Shown here: one piece after another, positions 8,581 through 17,726 of the stretch
Layout: each line of letters starts with the position of its first letter
How positions within the stretch are numbered: the stretch's first letter is position 1
Source: Treponema ruminis
Lineage (GTDB): Bacteria > Spirochaetota > Spirochaetia > Treponematales > Treponemataceae
Assembly: GCA_017161305.1 (NCBI GenBank)
Contig: CP031518.1
Span: forward strand, 2,831,583-2,895,582
Reading direction: 5' to 3'
Length of the DNA: 64,000 nucleotides
Program-made: the position numbers and the translations under genes
Notes under the pieces: generated by a model
The model's database searches: none
Seen by the model: the letters and a program-made list of their open reading frames with translations, nothing else
What the model was told of the DNA's origin: nothing

Positions 8581-9780
8581 TCAGGCTCCGAGCAACGTGC
8601 CGACGATGACGCCGGCGTAGGTGCCGATCACATAGCCGAAGGTTCCGACCAGCATGCAGGGGGTGATCAGCTTGGTCCATCCCTGGCTGATCGCCATGCC
8701 TGCGGCGGTGGTGGGCCCTCCGATATTGGCGTTGGATGCGAGCAGGATTTCCTCGAGGCTGGAACCAATCAGCTTTCCTCCAATCAGGCAGAAGAGCATG
8801 TTGACCAGGACAATGATCAGGCAGAAGAGCAGCATCAAGGGCGCGCTCCGGAGGATCGCGCCAATCGAGGCGGGAACGCCGATGGCGAAAAAGAAGAGAT
8901 AGATCAGATAGGTGCCGATCTCCTCGGCTCCGCTCATCCGTTCTGCCTGTGGGGAACAGAAAGTGGCGAAAAGCATGCTGATCGTGGTGATCCAGATGTA
9001 CTGGCTGCCGAAGAAGGTGCGGAGCATGCTGAGAAACCAGCCCCCCTGGGGAATCACGGCAAGACACCACCTGCCGAGCGCGCGGCTGATGGTGACGACC
9101 AGGACGGTATAGGCCAGGTCGATGGCGATATCCCTCAACGAAATCGGCTTCTGTTTCCAGTAGGAAGCCGCCTGTGTCGTTTCCTTGTCTCCACCCGCTT
9201 GGTCGCTGTAGGGGTGCGGATAGTGGCGCCGCAAGAAAGCGTTACGTGCAAAAGCTATCAATACAAGAAAATAGATGGCCATATTCAGGTTGTCGGCAAC
9301 CGTCGTGGCACTGGTCAGGGAACTGTCGGCACGGAAAGCGTCGGCCAAGGCAGTGAAGTTGACCCCGCCGCCGATATAGGATCCGGTCATCATCGCTGCC
9401 GCCTGGGCCAAGGAGGGGACGAAGGGAGAAAGCAACATGTAGGCGGCCAGCACCCCGCAGATTGTGCCTACGGAGCCGATCAGGAAGATGGCAAGGAGAC
9501 GATGGGTCTCGGTCCAGATGCGCTTGATGTTGGTTTTCAGGAGCAACAACGGAATCGCCATCGGCACCGCGTAGCCCCAGACCATGTCGTCGAAGACGGA
9601 GGCAGCGGTCGGGATGACGCGCAGGTTGACCAGGACGAGGGCGATGACGAGGACGATGATGGAGCCGGAGATGTTTGCCGCCCACTTCTTCGTCTGTTCG
9701 AGGTACATCGCCAATGCCACCGACGCGCACATGATGGCAAGAAGCATCCAGGTATCATTCGGAGAAATCAATGTGTTCAT
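8581..9780 (-). CDS. DUF819 (YjcL-type) membrane protein
   Basis: 399 residues with about 10-12 hydrophobic helices. The segments MMTGSYIGGGVNFTALADAF and LASNANIGGPTTAAGMA, one in each half, are the conserved glycine/asparagine-rich re-entrant motifs of DUF819. The internal symmetry suggests a secondary transporter; substrate is unknown. A TATACT box lies about 20 bases before the ATG on this strand (9802-9807). No neighbour points to a pathway: a tRNA thiolase lies downstream and a PAP2 phosphatase upstream. Confidence 0.85.
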   Translation of the reverse strand: MNTLISPNDTWMLLAIMCASVALAMYLEQTKKWAANISGSIIVLVIALVLVNLRVIPTAASVFDDMVWGYAVPMAIPLLLLKTNIKRIWTETHRLLAIFLIGSVGTICGVLAAYMLLSPFVPSLAQAAAMMTGSYIGGGVNFTALADAFRADSSLTSATTVADNLNMAIYFLVLIAFARNAFLRRHYPHPYSDQAGGDKETTQAASYWKQKPISLRDIAIDLAYTVLVVTISRALGRWCLAVIPQGGWFLSMLRTFFGSQYIWITTISMLFATFCSPQAERMSGAEEIGTYLIYLFFFAIGVPASIGAILRSAPLMLLFCLIIVLVNMLFCLIGGKLIGSSLEEILLASNANIGGPTTAAGMAISQGWTKLITPCMLVGTFGYVIGTYAGVIVGTLLGA

Positions 9781-9840
9781 ACGCCATGCCTGCCTAGCCG
9801 AAGTATAGCAGGCATGACCCTGTTGAAAAACAAGTTTTCG

Positions 9841-10656
9841 TCAAAAAGTCAAACTCGCGGTGATTCCAAACGGAGATGCGGCAATCTGGAACGAGTCGTT
9901 CCCGCCCTTGTCCTTGCAGGGGGGGGCCAGCGTATGCAGATAGGGCACAAGCCATCCGGTCAGACTCCCGAACGCCGCGCCGACCAGCACGTCGCTGAGG
10001 AAGTGGCTTCCGCCGGCGACCCGTAGCGCTGCGGTGGTGGTGGCCAGCGCATAACTGGCCGCGATGACCGGAATTTTCCACTTCGAGCCGGGGAATTCCT
10101 TGCAGAAGACGTAGCTGGTGAAGGTTGCCGCGGCGAAACTGGTGGTGGCATGACCGCTGAAGAAGCTGTCATGGTAGTCTCCGTCCTCCAGCTTCGAGGA
10201 GGGCGCCCCCTCGTAATACATGTAGGGGCGGTCGCGGTCGACGAAGGCCTTGGTGAACTCCTTGACCCCCTGGGACAGGAAGACCGTCTCCGCGTACATG
10301 GCATAGATGGTCGCCCAGTCTTCCTTCGGTGCGGCGAAGAAAATCAGGGGAAACGCGGCGGTGGCATACATGCCTGCCGTGCTGGCTGTGTCCATCGCCT
10401 TGTCATGGTCGTGCATCGCCCAGCGGTCAAAGGCCCAGACGTCATCCTTGTCGCGGACGGCATAGCCGTCAATCCCGTCATCCTTGTCCAGGACCTTGGA
10501 GTAGAGTATGTCGAAACTGAGCAGTCCTACTCCGCCGGCACCCAAGCCGTAATCCAAAGCGGGGGAGAGATGGAACGGTCCCTGCGCCTCTGCGGCGAGA
10601 GGGGAGAGGAAAAGCAAACTTGCCGCGCAAAGCGCGGTGGCAACATATCGGTTCAT
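9841..10656 (-). CDS. Exported PAP2-family phosphatase
   Basis: 271 residues. I start at the ATG at 10656, which gives a clean signal peptide (MNRYVATALCAASLLFLSPL then AEA). The PAP2 signature is complete: K-x6-R-P as KAFVDRDRP, FSGHATTSF (the SGH motif) and R-x5-H-x3-D as RVAGGSHFLSD. Such enzymes dephosphorylate lipid phosphates such as undecaprenyl pyrophosphate or phosphatidate on the outer face of the membrane. The predicted cleavage site suggests a periplasmic or outer-membrane form rather than a six-helix integral one. An upstream extension to 10893 is antisense read-through across the ArsR gene and is excluded. Confidence 0.85.
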   Translation of the reverse strand: MNRYVATALCAASLLFLSPLAAEAQGPFHLSPALDYGLGAGGVGLLSFDILYSKVLDKDDGIDGYAVRDKDDVWAFDRWAMHDHDKAMDTASTAGMYATAAFPLIFFAAPKEDWATIYAMYAETVFLSQGVKEFTKAFVDRDRPYMYYEGAPSSKLEDGDYHDSFFSGHATTSFAAATFTSYVFCKEFPGSKWKIPVIAASYALATTTAALRVAGGSHFLSDVLVGAAFGSLTGWLVPYLHTLAPPCKDKGGNDSFQIAASPFGITASLTF

Positions 10657-10694
10657 GTGCCCATCATATCCAGACTTCTCATGCAGGCGCAATA

Positions 10695-11060
10695 TCAGTC
10701 CGGACAAGAGATTCTCGCCACTTCCTCGATGGTTGTATGGAGTTTGCGGACCAGGTCGCTGTCTGCCGCCCGGTAATAGACTTCCTTTCCTACCCGGCGG
10801 GTATCCAACAGGCCCGCCGCCTTCAATAGCCGGAGGTGGTGGCTGACTGCCGGGCTGGACATCCCTACCAGGGCCGCGATATCCAGGACGCACTCCTCGG
10901 TATGGCAGAGAAGCCAGAAAATACGAAGCCGGGATGGGTCTCCCAACTGCTTCAATGCCTCGCTGACTGCGGCGATCGTCTCGTTGTCCGGCATGTCGGA
11001 GACAATCCTCCGCTGGACTTTCTCGTCATGATGGTGGTGTGGCAGGCTCTGCTCGGACAT
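10695..11060 (-). CDS. ArsR/SmtB-family metal-responsive repressor
   Basis: 121 residues from the ATG at 11060, which has GGAGGAG 6-7 bases upstream. The winged helix (ALKQLGDPSRLRIFWLL, then SSPAVSHHLRLLKAAGLL) and the ECVLDIAAL segment correspond to the alpha-3 metal site (ELCVCDL) of SmtB/CadC, keeping one cysteine. The N-terminus has a HHHHDE tract likely to bind metal, and a cysteine lies near the C-terminus. It is divergent from a Zn/Cd-type P-ATPase with a palindrome between them, so it very likely represses that pump until metal binds. Confidence 0.88.
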   Translation of the reverse strand: MSEQSLPHHHHDEKVQRRIVSDMPDNETIAAVSEALKQLGDPSRLRIFWLLCHTEECVLDIAALVGMSSPAVSHHLRLLKAAGLLDTRRVGKEVYYRAADSDLVRKLHTTIEEVARISCPD

Positions 11061-11140
11061 GGCCGGCTCCTCCTGCAAGGAATATACAGGCGAAGGAAAA
11101 AAGAGAGCAAGATGTTGTTGCCCCTTGCATGCACATTGTA

Positions 11141-11197
11141 TTGACCTCTTGGAAGGAACGGAGTATCGTATGGTAAAAGATTAAATAGATATTTAAT
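11141..11197 (+). promoter_or_regulatory. P-ATPase promoter with palindromic ArsR/SmtB-type operator
   Basis: TTGACC (11141-11146), 17 bases, then TATCGT (11164-11169). Just downstream, at 11180-11197, lie perfect 8-base inverted arms ATTAAATA and TATTTAAT separated by GA. AT-rich inverted repeats at or just past the start point are typical ArsR/SmtB operators. Its position between the divergent repressor and pump genes supports metal-relieved repression. Confidence 0.65.
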
Positions 11198-11223
11198 TGA
11201 TTATATGAGGAGATGAGAATCAT

Positions 11224-13113
11224 ATGGAACAGGAGACAAGACGGAAATGGATCCGTGTCGCAGTCACCTCGGTATTGCTGGTTGGACTGAAGATCGTGGA
11301 GAAGAGCCAACGGTTTCCCATGCTGGTTCTGTTCCTCCTCTATCTGGTTCCCTACTTGGTGATCGGCTATGACGTCCTGGCCGAGGCTTGGGAAGAGATC
11401 CGGGAGGGAGAAGTCTTCAGCGAGGATTTCTTGATGGGAATCGCCACCATCGGAGCCCTTGCGATCGGGTTCCTGCCAGGGGCCAAACCTGAGTTCACCG
11501 AGGCGGTCTTTGTCATGCTCTTCTTCCAGGTCGGCGAGATCTTCGAGGATATGGCCGAGGACAACAGCCGCAAATCGATCACCCAGCTTATGGATATCAG
11601 GCCCGATTCGGCCAATGTCGAGAGGGAAGGGAAGATACTGGTTGTGGATCCTGGCGAGGTGGCTGTCGGGGAAACCATTGTCGTCAAGCCTGGCGAGAAG
11701 GTGCCGATGGACGGCGTGGTGGTCGAGGGCGTTTCCAGCCTGGACACCGTCGCCCTGACCGGAGAAAGCATTCCTCGCGAGGTTTCCGTGGGTGATGCCG
11801 TGTACTCCGGTTGTGTCAACCAGCGCGGCCTGATCCGCGTGCAGGTCTCCAAGGTGTTCGGGGAGTCGACCGCATCGAAAATCCTGGAGTTGGTCGAGCA
11901 TGCCAGCGAGGGAAAAAGCCATAGCGAGCGTTTCATCACCCGCTTCGCCCGTGTCTACACGCCGGTCGTGGTGGTTTCGGCGATTGCCGTCGCCTTCCTG
12001 CCACCTCTTTTTTCTGGCGATTTCCTGGCGAGCTTCTCCATCTGGCTGATTCGTGCGCTGACGTTCCTGGTGGTCTCCTGCCCCTGCGCATTGGTCATCT
12101 CGGTGCCCCTGACCTTCTTCAGCGGCATCGGATGCGCCTCGAAGCATGGCATCCTGGTCAAGGGATCCAACTATCTTGAGGCGCTTTCCAAAGCGGGTGT
12201 CGTGGTCTTCGACAAGACCGGGACGCTGACAAAAGGGGTTTTCGAAGTGACTGCCGTCCATCCTTCCGAGATGGACGAGACCCAGCTTTTGCATCTCGCC
12301 GCCCATGTCGAGCGCTACTCGACCCATCCGATCGCCGCCTCGCTACGGGCCGCCTACCCGCATGAGTCTGACACTTGCACGGTGGAGGACGTCGAGGAGA
12401 TTGCCGGACAGGGGGTCCGTGCCGTGGTCAACGGCAAGGTGGTCTGCGTCGGTAATACAAGGCTGATGGATGCCGTGGGCGCCCAGTGGAAACCTTGCGA
12501 GAAGACGGGCACGATCATCCACGTCGCGGTCGACGGCGTCTATGCCGGCCATATCGTGATTTCCGATGCCATCAAGAGCGATTCCAAGGAGGCCATCCAG
12601 AATCTGAAGGCTGAAGGTGTGCAAAGGACCGTCATGCTGACCGGGGACCGGAAAGAGGTCGCCGAGTCGGTCGCCAAGGCACTTGGACTGGACGACTGGC
12701 ATGCCGGGCTGCTACCTGCCGGCAAAGTCGACTGGGTCGAGAAACTCCTCGCGTCGAAGGGGAAGGGCCGCACCTTGGCCTTCGTCGGTGATGGCATCAA
12801 CGACGCGCCGGTGCTCGCAAGGGCCGATGTCGGAATCGCCATGGGCGCGATGGGCAGTGACGCCGCCATCGATGCCGCGGACGTGGTGCTGATGGACGAC
12901 AGGCCTTCGAAGATCGCCTTGGTGGTCCGCATCGCCCGCCATACGCTTGCGATCGCCAAGGAGAATGTGGTCTTCGCCATCGCCGTCAAGGTTGCGGTCC
13001 TGATCCTGGCTGCCCTTGGACTGGCGCCGATGTGGCTGGCCGTCTTTGCCGATGTCGGCGTCATGGTCCTGGCGGTGCTCAATGCGACCCGTGCCTTGAA
13101 GCAGAGGGCCTGA
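11224..13113 (+). CDS. P1B-type heavy-metal efflux ATPase (Zn/Cd/Pb group)
   Basis: 629 residues. It should pump soft divalent metals out of the cytosol at the cost of ATP. The transmembrane metal site is C286-P-C288, the phosphorylated aspartate is D330 in DKTGTLTKG, and GDGIND is at 522-527. The FADVGVMVLAVLN segment in the last helices resembles the conserved aspartate of the Zn/Cd/Pb (P1B-2) group. Unlike ZntA or CadA it has no N-terminal metal-binding domain; the protein begins with helices, and metal sensing may rest on the His-rich repressor next door. AGGAG lies 11 bases before the ATG. Confidence 0.93.
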   Translation: MEQETRRKWIRVAVTSVLLVGLKIVEKSQRFPMLVLFLLYLVPYLVIGYDVLAEAWEEIREGEVFSEDFLMGIATIGALAIGFLPGAKPEFTEAVFVMLFFQVGEIFEDMAEDNSRKSITQLMDIRPDSANVEREGKILVVDPGEVAVGETIVVKPGEKVPMDGVVVEGVSSLDTVALTGESIPREVSVGDAVYSGCVNQRGLIRVQVSKVFGESTASKILELVEHASEGKSHSERFITRFARVYTPVVVVSAIAVAFLPPLFSGDFLASFSIWLIRALTFLVVSCPCALVISVPLTFFSGIGCASKHGILVKGSNYLEALSKAGVVVFDKTGTLTKGVFEVTAVHPSEMDETQLLHLAAHVERYSTHPIAASLRAAYPHESDTCTVEDVEEIAGQGVRAVVNGKVVCVGNTRLMDAVGAQWKPCEKTGTIIHVAVDGVYAGHIVISDAIKSDSKEAIQNLKAEGVQRTVMLTGDRKEVAESVAKALGLDDWHAGLLPAGKVDWVEKLLASKGKGRTLAFVGDGINDAPVLARADVGIAMGAMGSDAAIDAADVVLMDDRPSKIALVVRIARHTLAIAKENVVFAIAVKVAVLILAALGLAPMWLAVFADVGVMVLAVLNATRALKQRA

Positions 13114-13301
13114 TCTTTCCATCGGTTGGCGGCAGATCTCCAACTGCCGCCATATCTCTCCGTGTTGCGCAAACAAGATATCCGCATGCAAATTCTCTGA
13201 AGAAACAGCAAAATCGGCTATTCGAAAATTTCCGTGTTGTGTAAAATAGCTGTTGGGGATCAGAAGTCGGCACAGACCTGATTCCTTTCGGGAGGTGGTT
13301 T

Positions 13302-15440
13302 GTGAATCGCATTGTCCCCCTGGCTTCATTCGGGTATGGCTTCATCGAGGCTCCGTATCTCCCGGACGGAAAGGATGAGTGGTATCTCAGAAACAAGCAG
13401 AACCCGGGCTCATGGCGGCATCTGACCGATGGGGAAATACGGTTTCTGGAAGCGGAAGGCAACAGCTCGCCGGCGTGGAACGATGTCTTGGTTTCCGATC
13501 CGTTCGACCCTTCGTGCATACGGTTTTGCTCGTTTTACGGCCTTGTCCGCCTTGGAGCCATCCAGCCAGAGACGCTTCGCTTTCATGATTTCGAGGCGCC
13601 TGAAGGACTGTACAACAGCCGGATCATCAGCTGCGATATCGGCGACCATGTCTCGATTTCCGATTGCTCCTATATCTCCCACTACCTGATCGGCAACCGC
13701 GTCATCCTGCACGAGAACGGAGAGATCCAGTGCACCAACCATGCCAAGTTCGGAACCGGAATCGTCAAGGAGGGTGAGGACGAGTCGGTACGGGTGACCA
13801 TCGCGGTGATGAACGAGGCGGAGGGCAGGGCGGTCATCCCTTTCAGGGACATGACCATCGGGGATGCCTGGCTCTGCGCCAAGCACCGGGAGGACAAGCC
13901 CCTGATGGAGGCGCTTGCCGGACTGACGGAAAAGACGATGAGCCACAAGCGAGGCTACTACGGCACCATCGGAGACGATTCCGTCATCAAGGGGACCCGG
14001 ATCATCAAGGATGTGGAGACAGGCCCTGCCTGCTACATCAAAGGGGCCAACAAGCTGAAGAACCTCCACATCTCCTCAAGCGAGGATGAGCCGACCCAGC
14101 TGGGCGAGGGCATCGAGCTGGTCAATGGCATCATCGGTTACGGCTGCCGAGTCTTTTACGGGGTCAAGGCGGTACGTTTCATTCTGGAGGACCGCGTCAA
14201 CCTGAAGTACGGGGCGCGGGTGCTCAATTCCATCATCGGCGACAACTCGACCATCAGTTGCTGCGAGGTGCTCTCCAACCTGGTCTTTCCCGCCCACGAG
14301 CAGCATCACAACAACTCCTTCCTGATCGCCACCTGCATCAAGGGCCAGAGCAACATGGCCGCCGGCGCCAATATCGGCAGCAACCACAACTCCCGCGGAG
14401 CGGATGGGGAGCTGGTCGCCGGACGCGGTTTCTGGCCTGCCCTTTCCAGCACGCTGAAGCACAACTGTTCCTTCGCCTCCTTCACTCTGATCACCAAGGG
14501 CAACTACCCCTACGAACTGCACAATCCGATTCCCTTCGCCCTGATTTCCGGTGACCGGGGAAATGGACGGGTGGTGATGCCGGCCTACTGGTGGCTCTAT
14601 AACCTGTACGCGCTTGAGCGCAACAGCTGGAAATTCCTCGCCCGGGACAAACGAAAGCATCCCAGGCAGATCTACGAGACCGACTACCTGGCTCCGGATA
14701 CCGTCCACGAGATCCTTGCGGCCATGCGCCTGCTGGAGGAGTGGACCGAGGAGGCATGGGCCAAACGCCATGCCGGGCGGGCAAAGGGAGCCTCGCTCTT
14801 GGAGAAGGGCAAGCTGGAAGACCTGGTGGTCGAGGCGAAGCAGTTCGAGAATTCCGCTTTCCCCGTCGAGGTCGTCAAGGCTTCAGAGGGGTACCGGGCT
14901 TACAAGGACATGCTCTCCTACTATGGGGAGAAGAGCCTGTTGGCCTATCTTTCCGCAAGTGGCGAGAGCCTCTCGGCTTTCGACAAGCGAACCGCAGGCG
15001 AGATGATCCCTTGGGAGAATGTCGGAGGGCAACTGATCCGCAAGGACCATATGGACACGTTACGCCACGACATTCTTACGGGAAAAATTGACAGTTGGGA
15101 CGGAGTGCATCAGGCATACCGGGAATTCGCCACCCATTACGAGGAGGAAAAGGCGGTGCTCGGCATCCAGGTTCTCCGCATGCTTGCCGGCCATGCGCAT
15201 CTGACCGAAAAGGATTGGGCCAAATGCCTGCAGCACCTGGCTGATGTCAGGTCCTACATAGAGATGCAAGTCTACCTGACCAAGGAGAAGGACTACCAGA
15301 ATCCCTTCCGCATGGTCACCTATGAGAACGAGGCGGAGCGGGATGCGGTGCTGGGCAAGGTGGACGACAACCCCTTCATCCTGCAAAGCAAGAAGACGAC
15401 CCAATCCCTGTTGGCTTTGACGAAACGGGTCAGTTTCTGA
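13302..15440 (+). CDS. DUF4954 family protein (beta-helix acyltransferase-like fold)
   Basis: 712 residues starting at a GTG with a strong GGAGGTGG site 3-10 bases upstream. The first 400 residues contain many short I-G-D/V-I turns (IISCDIGDHVSISDCSYI, IIGDDSVIKGTRII, VLNSIIGDNSTISCCEVL), the pattern of left-handed beta-helix nucleotidyl/acyltransferases. NIGSNHNSRGADGE and GRGFWPALSS are typical DUF4954 blocks. The C-terminal 250 residues are helical. The family is known mainly from Bacteroidetes and spirochaetes and has no established function; sugar-nucleotide activity is only a guess from the fold. An HD hydrolase gene follows after 11 bases. Confidence 0.85.
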   Translation: MNRIVPLASFGYGFIEAPYLPDGKDEWYLRNKQNPGSWRHLTDGEIRFLEAEGNSSPAWNDVLVSDPFDPSCIRFCSFYGLVRLGAIQPETLRFHDFEAPEGLYNSRIISCDIGDHVSISDCSYISHYLIGNRVILHENGEIQCTNHAKFGTGIVKEGEDESVRVTIAVMNEAEGRAVIPFRDMTIGDAWLCAKHREDKPLMEALAGLTEKTMSHKRGYYGTIGDDSVIKGTRIIKDVETGPACYIKGANKLKNLHISSSEDEPTQLGEGIELVNGIIGYGCRVFYGVKAVRFILEDRVNLKYGARVLNSIIGDNSTISCCEVLSNLVFPAHEQHHNNSFLIATCIKGQSNMAAGANIGSNHNSRGADGELVAGRGFWPALSSTLKHNCSFASFTLITKGNYPYELHNPIPFALISGDRGNGRVVMPAYWWLYNLYALERNSWKFLARDKRKHPRQIYETDYLAPDTVHEILAAMRLLEEWTEEAWAKRHAGRAKGASLLEKGKLEDLVVEAKQFENSAFPVEVVKASEGYRAYKDMLSYYGEKSLLAYLSASGESLSAFDKRTAGEMIPWENVGGQLIRKDHMDTLRHDILTGKIDSWDGVHQAYREFATHYEEEKAVLGIQVLRMLAGHAHLTEKDWAKCLQHLADVRSYIEMQVYLTKEKDYQNPFRMVTYENEAERDAVLGKVDDNPFILQSKKTTQSLLALTKRVSF

Positions 15441-15451
15441 ACAATGGGCTC

Positions 15452-16087
15452 ATGGATTGGAATCAGCTGGAATCAGAAATCAAGGAAGTGTTCCGAGGTG
15501 ACGCCTCGGGACACGATGCCGCCCACACGCTACGGGTGGCCAACCTGGCCCGCGCGATAGCAAGGGAGGAAGGGGCCGACGAAGAGCTCTGCCGTCTCGC
15601 CGCCCTGCTCCACGATGTCGACGACTGGAAACTGGTCGGTGGGGCAATGGGGCAGAGTACCCGTGCCCGGGCCCTGATGGCCCGCCATCACATCGGCAAG
15701 GACACCCAGGAGCAGGTGGTGGGGATCATCGCATCGGTTTCTTTCAAAGGAACCGACTCGGTTGTTCCCCCGACACTGGAGGGAAAGGTGGTCCAGGACG
15801 CTGACCGGCTGGACGCCATAGGCGCCATCGGCGTCGCCCGCGCCTTTGCCTACGGAGGCGCGCACGGGCGGGTGATGTACGACCCGGAGATTCCTCCTCG
15901 ACCGGACATGGACGAGAAGGCTTACATGGCTAACCGTGGCACGACCATCAACCATTTCTACGAGAAGTTGCTTCTGCTTGGGGATATGATGCAGACGGCG
16001 GCCGGGAAGACGATCGCGGCCAGCCGGCATGCCTATCTCAAGGCGTTCTTGGAGGAATTCCTCGCCGAATGGCAGGGAAATCGTTAA
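15452..16087 (+). CDS. HD-domain phosphohydrolase
   Basis: 211 residues, cytoplasmic. Metal ligands of the HD fold are clear: H-D-A-A-H-T near residue 22, LLHDVDDWK (the HD pair near 53), and a later aspartate in VVQDADRLDAIGAIGVARAF. This set matches the small YedJ-like group of HD proteins, which hydrolyse nucleotide or other phosphoesters; the substrate is unknown. It follows the DUF4954 gene by 11 bases and is probably co-transcribed with it. Confidence 0.87.
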   Translation: MDWNQLESEIKEVFRGDASGHDAAHTLRVANLARAIAREEGADEELCRLAALLHDVDDWKLVGGAMGQSTRARALMARHHIGKDTQEQVVGIIASVSFKGTDSVVPPTLEGKVVQDADRLDAIGAIGVARAFAYGGAHGRVMYDPEIPPRPDMDEKAYMANRGTTINHFYEKLLLLGDMMQTAAGKTIAASRHAYLKAFLEEFLAEWQGNR

Positions 16088-16155
16088 AGGCAGAGTCTGG
16101 TTTATTGCCCAGACGGGCGGTTGCGTGTAAGGTGAATCTAAGAGAGGAACATTGA

Positions 16156-17388
16156 ATGGCCATCCATATTCTAGAAGAGGCGAATCGGTGTCTGCAGTGC
16201 AAGAATCCCCGGTGCCGGACCGGTTGTCCGATTCAGACCAATATTCCCGAGATGATTAGGTTGCTGAAGGAGAACAGGACGATGGATGCCGCGGAGATGT
16301 TGTTCGAGAACAATCCCCTGTCGGTCATCTGCTCGCTGGTATGCGACCATGAGAAGCAATGCGAGGGCCATTGCATCCGCGGCATCAAAGGTTCTCCTAT
16401 CAGCATTGGCGCCATCGAGAACTATATCAGCGATTCCTGTTTCGACCGTATCGCCCTCAAGAGGGAGCCGAAGAACGGCATGAAGGTCGGCGTCATCGGC
16501 AGCGGGCCGGCTGGAATCACCATCGCCATCCTGCTTGCCAGCCGGGGCTACATGGTCACCGTCTTCGAGGTGAAGGACAAGATTGGCGGCATCATGCGCT
16601 ACGGTATCCCCGAGTTCCGGCTTCCGAAGTCGATTCTGGACCGCTACTACAAACGCATGCGTGAGCTGGGGATTCTTTTCCGCCCGAACTTCGCCATCGG
16701 AGGGTCCCTCTCGATCCAGGACCTGTTCAAGGACGGATATAAGAGTGTCTTCATCGGTACCGGCGCTTGGCGGCCCCGCCATCTGAACATCCCCGGTGAA
16801 TCCTTCGGCAACGTCCATTACGCGATCAACTATCTGAACAACCCCGACGTCTACGAGCTGGGAAACGACGTGGCGATCATCGGGGCCGGTAACTCCGCCA
16901 TGGACGTGGCCAGGACCGCTATCCGCCATGGGAGCCGGAACGTCACCATCTACGTGCGCCGCGACAGTTGCTCCGCTTCGGCTGACGAGCTCCAGTACGC
17001 CCAGCTTGACGGAGTGCGCTTCGAGTACAACAAGGCTCCGACCCGGATCACCGATGACGGCCTGTACATCTGTGACACCCACCAGGACGAGAACGGGCAT
17101 ACGGTGCTCGACGAGGCGACCGCGAAGTTCGTGCCTGCCTCCACGATCATCATCTCCGTCAGCCAAGTGCCGCAGGACCGTCTGGTCAACCGCGACAAGG
17201 AATTGCAGCTGAACGAGAAAGGTACCTTGAAGGTGGACCAGAACGGCGAGACGACCATGCCGGGCGTCTTCGCTTCCGGAGATGTCGTCACCGGTGCGGC
17301 GACGGTGGTGGCCGCGGTCGCCTATTCCAAGAAGATAGCCGACGACATGGACCGCTACATGCAGTCCTTGCCGAAGGATGGGCAGTAA
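16156..17388 (+). CDS. GltD-like FAD/NAD(P) oxidoreductase with iron-sulfur N-terminus
   Basis: 410 residues. The N-terminus carries two cysteine clusters (CLQCKNPRCRTGC from residue 12 and CSLVCDHEKQCEGHC from about 59), the domain that binds two [4Fe-4S] clusters in glutamate synthase beta chain and NfnB-type proteins. It is followed by an FAD-binding VGVIGSGPAGIT and an NAD(P)-binding VAIIGAGNSAMDVA, and by GVFASGDVVTGAATV at the end. These subunits move electrons from NAD(P)H through FAD and the clusters to a partner. No large glutamate synthase subunit is nearby, so the partner is unknown. Its stop overlaps the next ATG by one base. Confidence 0.9.
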   Translation: MAIHILEEANRCLQCKNPRCRTGCPIQTNIPEMIRLLKENRTMDAAEMLFENNPLSVICSLVCDHEKQCEGHCIRGIKGSPISIGAIENYISDSCFDRIALKREPKNGMKVGVIGSGPAGITIAILLASRGYMVTVFEVKDKIGGIMRYGIPEFRLPKSILDRYYKRMRELGILFRPNFAIGGSLSIQDLFKDGYKSVFIGTGAWRPRHLNIPGESFGNVHYAINYLNNPDVYELGNDVAIIGAGNSAMDVARTAIRHGSRNVTIYVRRDSCSASADELQYAQLDGVRFEYNKAPTRITDDGLYICDTHQDENGHTVLDEATAKFVPASTIIISVSQVPQDRLVNRDKELQLNEKGTLKVDQNGETTMPGVFASGDVVTGAATVVAAVAYSKKIADDMDRYMQSLPKDGQ

Positions 17389-17666
17389 TGGCCCGTAGGC
17401 CCAAGATTACCATCACTGTCGTCGACCGCAAGGGTTCCTGCCCCTGCCACAGGGGGCATGTGCCCGGACAGTCCTTCGATTTTGACACCGAGCGGGGCAA
17501 GCTCTGCCCGATGGCGATGCACATCGCCTTCCCCTATATCGACATCCTCCGTTACGGCGGAAGCTTCCCCGGGGAGAAACCGGGAGAAGCCACTTTCTGC
17601 TGCAGCGATGTGGAGACAATCAATGTCTTCCATATCAGAAGGGAAGAAGACCGGGGCACATCCTGA
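17388..17666 (+). CDS. TIGR04076 family small protein
   Basis: 92 residues. It shows the family pattern of an early beta-strand, a cysteine (GSCPCHRGH-x-PG), LCPMAMHIAFPYIDILRYGGS and a final FCCSDVETINVFHI. Function is unknown. The cysteines at 18, 20, 40, 71 and 72 suggest metal or redox chemistry. The ATG shares one base with the stop of the GltD-like gene, so the pair is translationally coupled and the protein may accompany the flavoprotein. Confidence 0.8.
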   Translation: MARRPKITITVVDRKGSCPCHRGHVPGQSFDFDTERGKLCPMAMHIAFPYIDILRYGGSFPGEKPGEATFCCSDVETINVFHIRREEDRGTS

Positions 17667-17726
17667 AGCCTGCAATCTTCGCCATCCTGCCTTCCTTTCC
17701 GCTGGAACAAGGGAGGCTCTTTGGCT

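Noticed and set aside
16094-16113. GTCTGG/CCAGAC hairpin before the GltD-like gene as a terminator or riboswitch
   Set aside because: Six-base stem with no T-run and no recognisable aptamer features.
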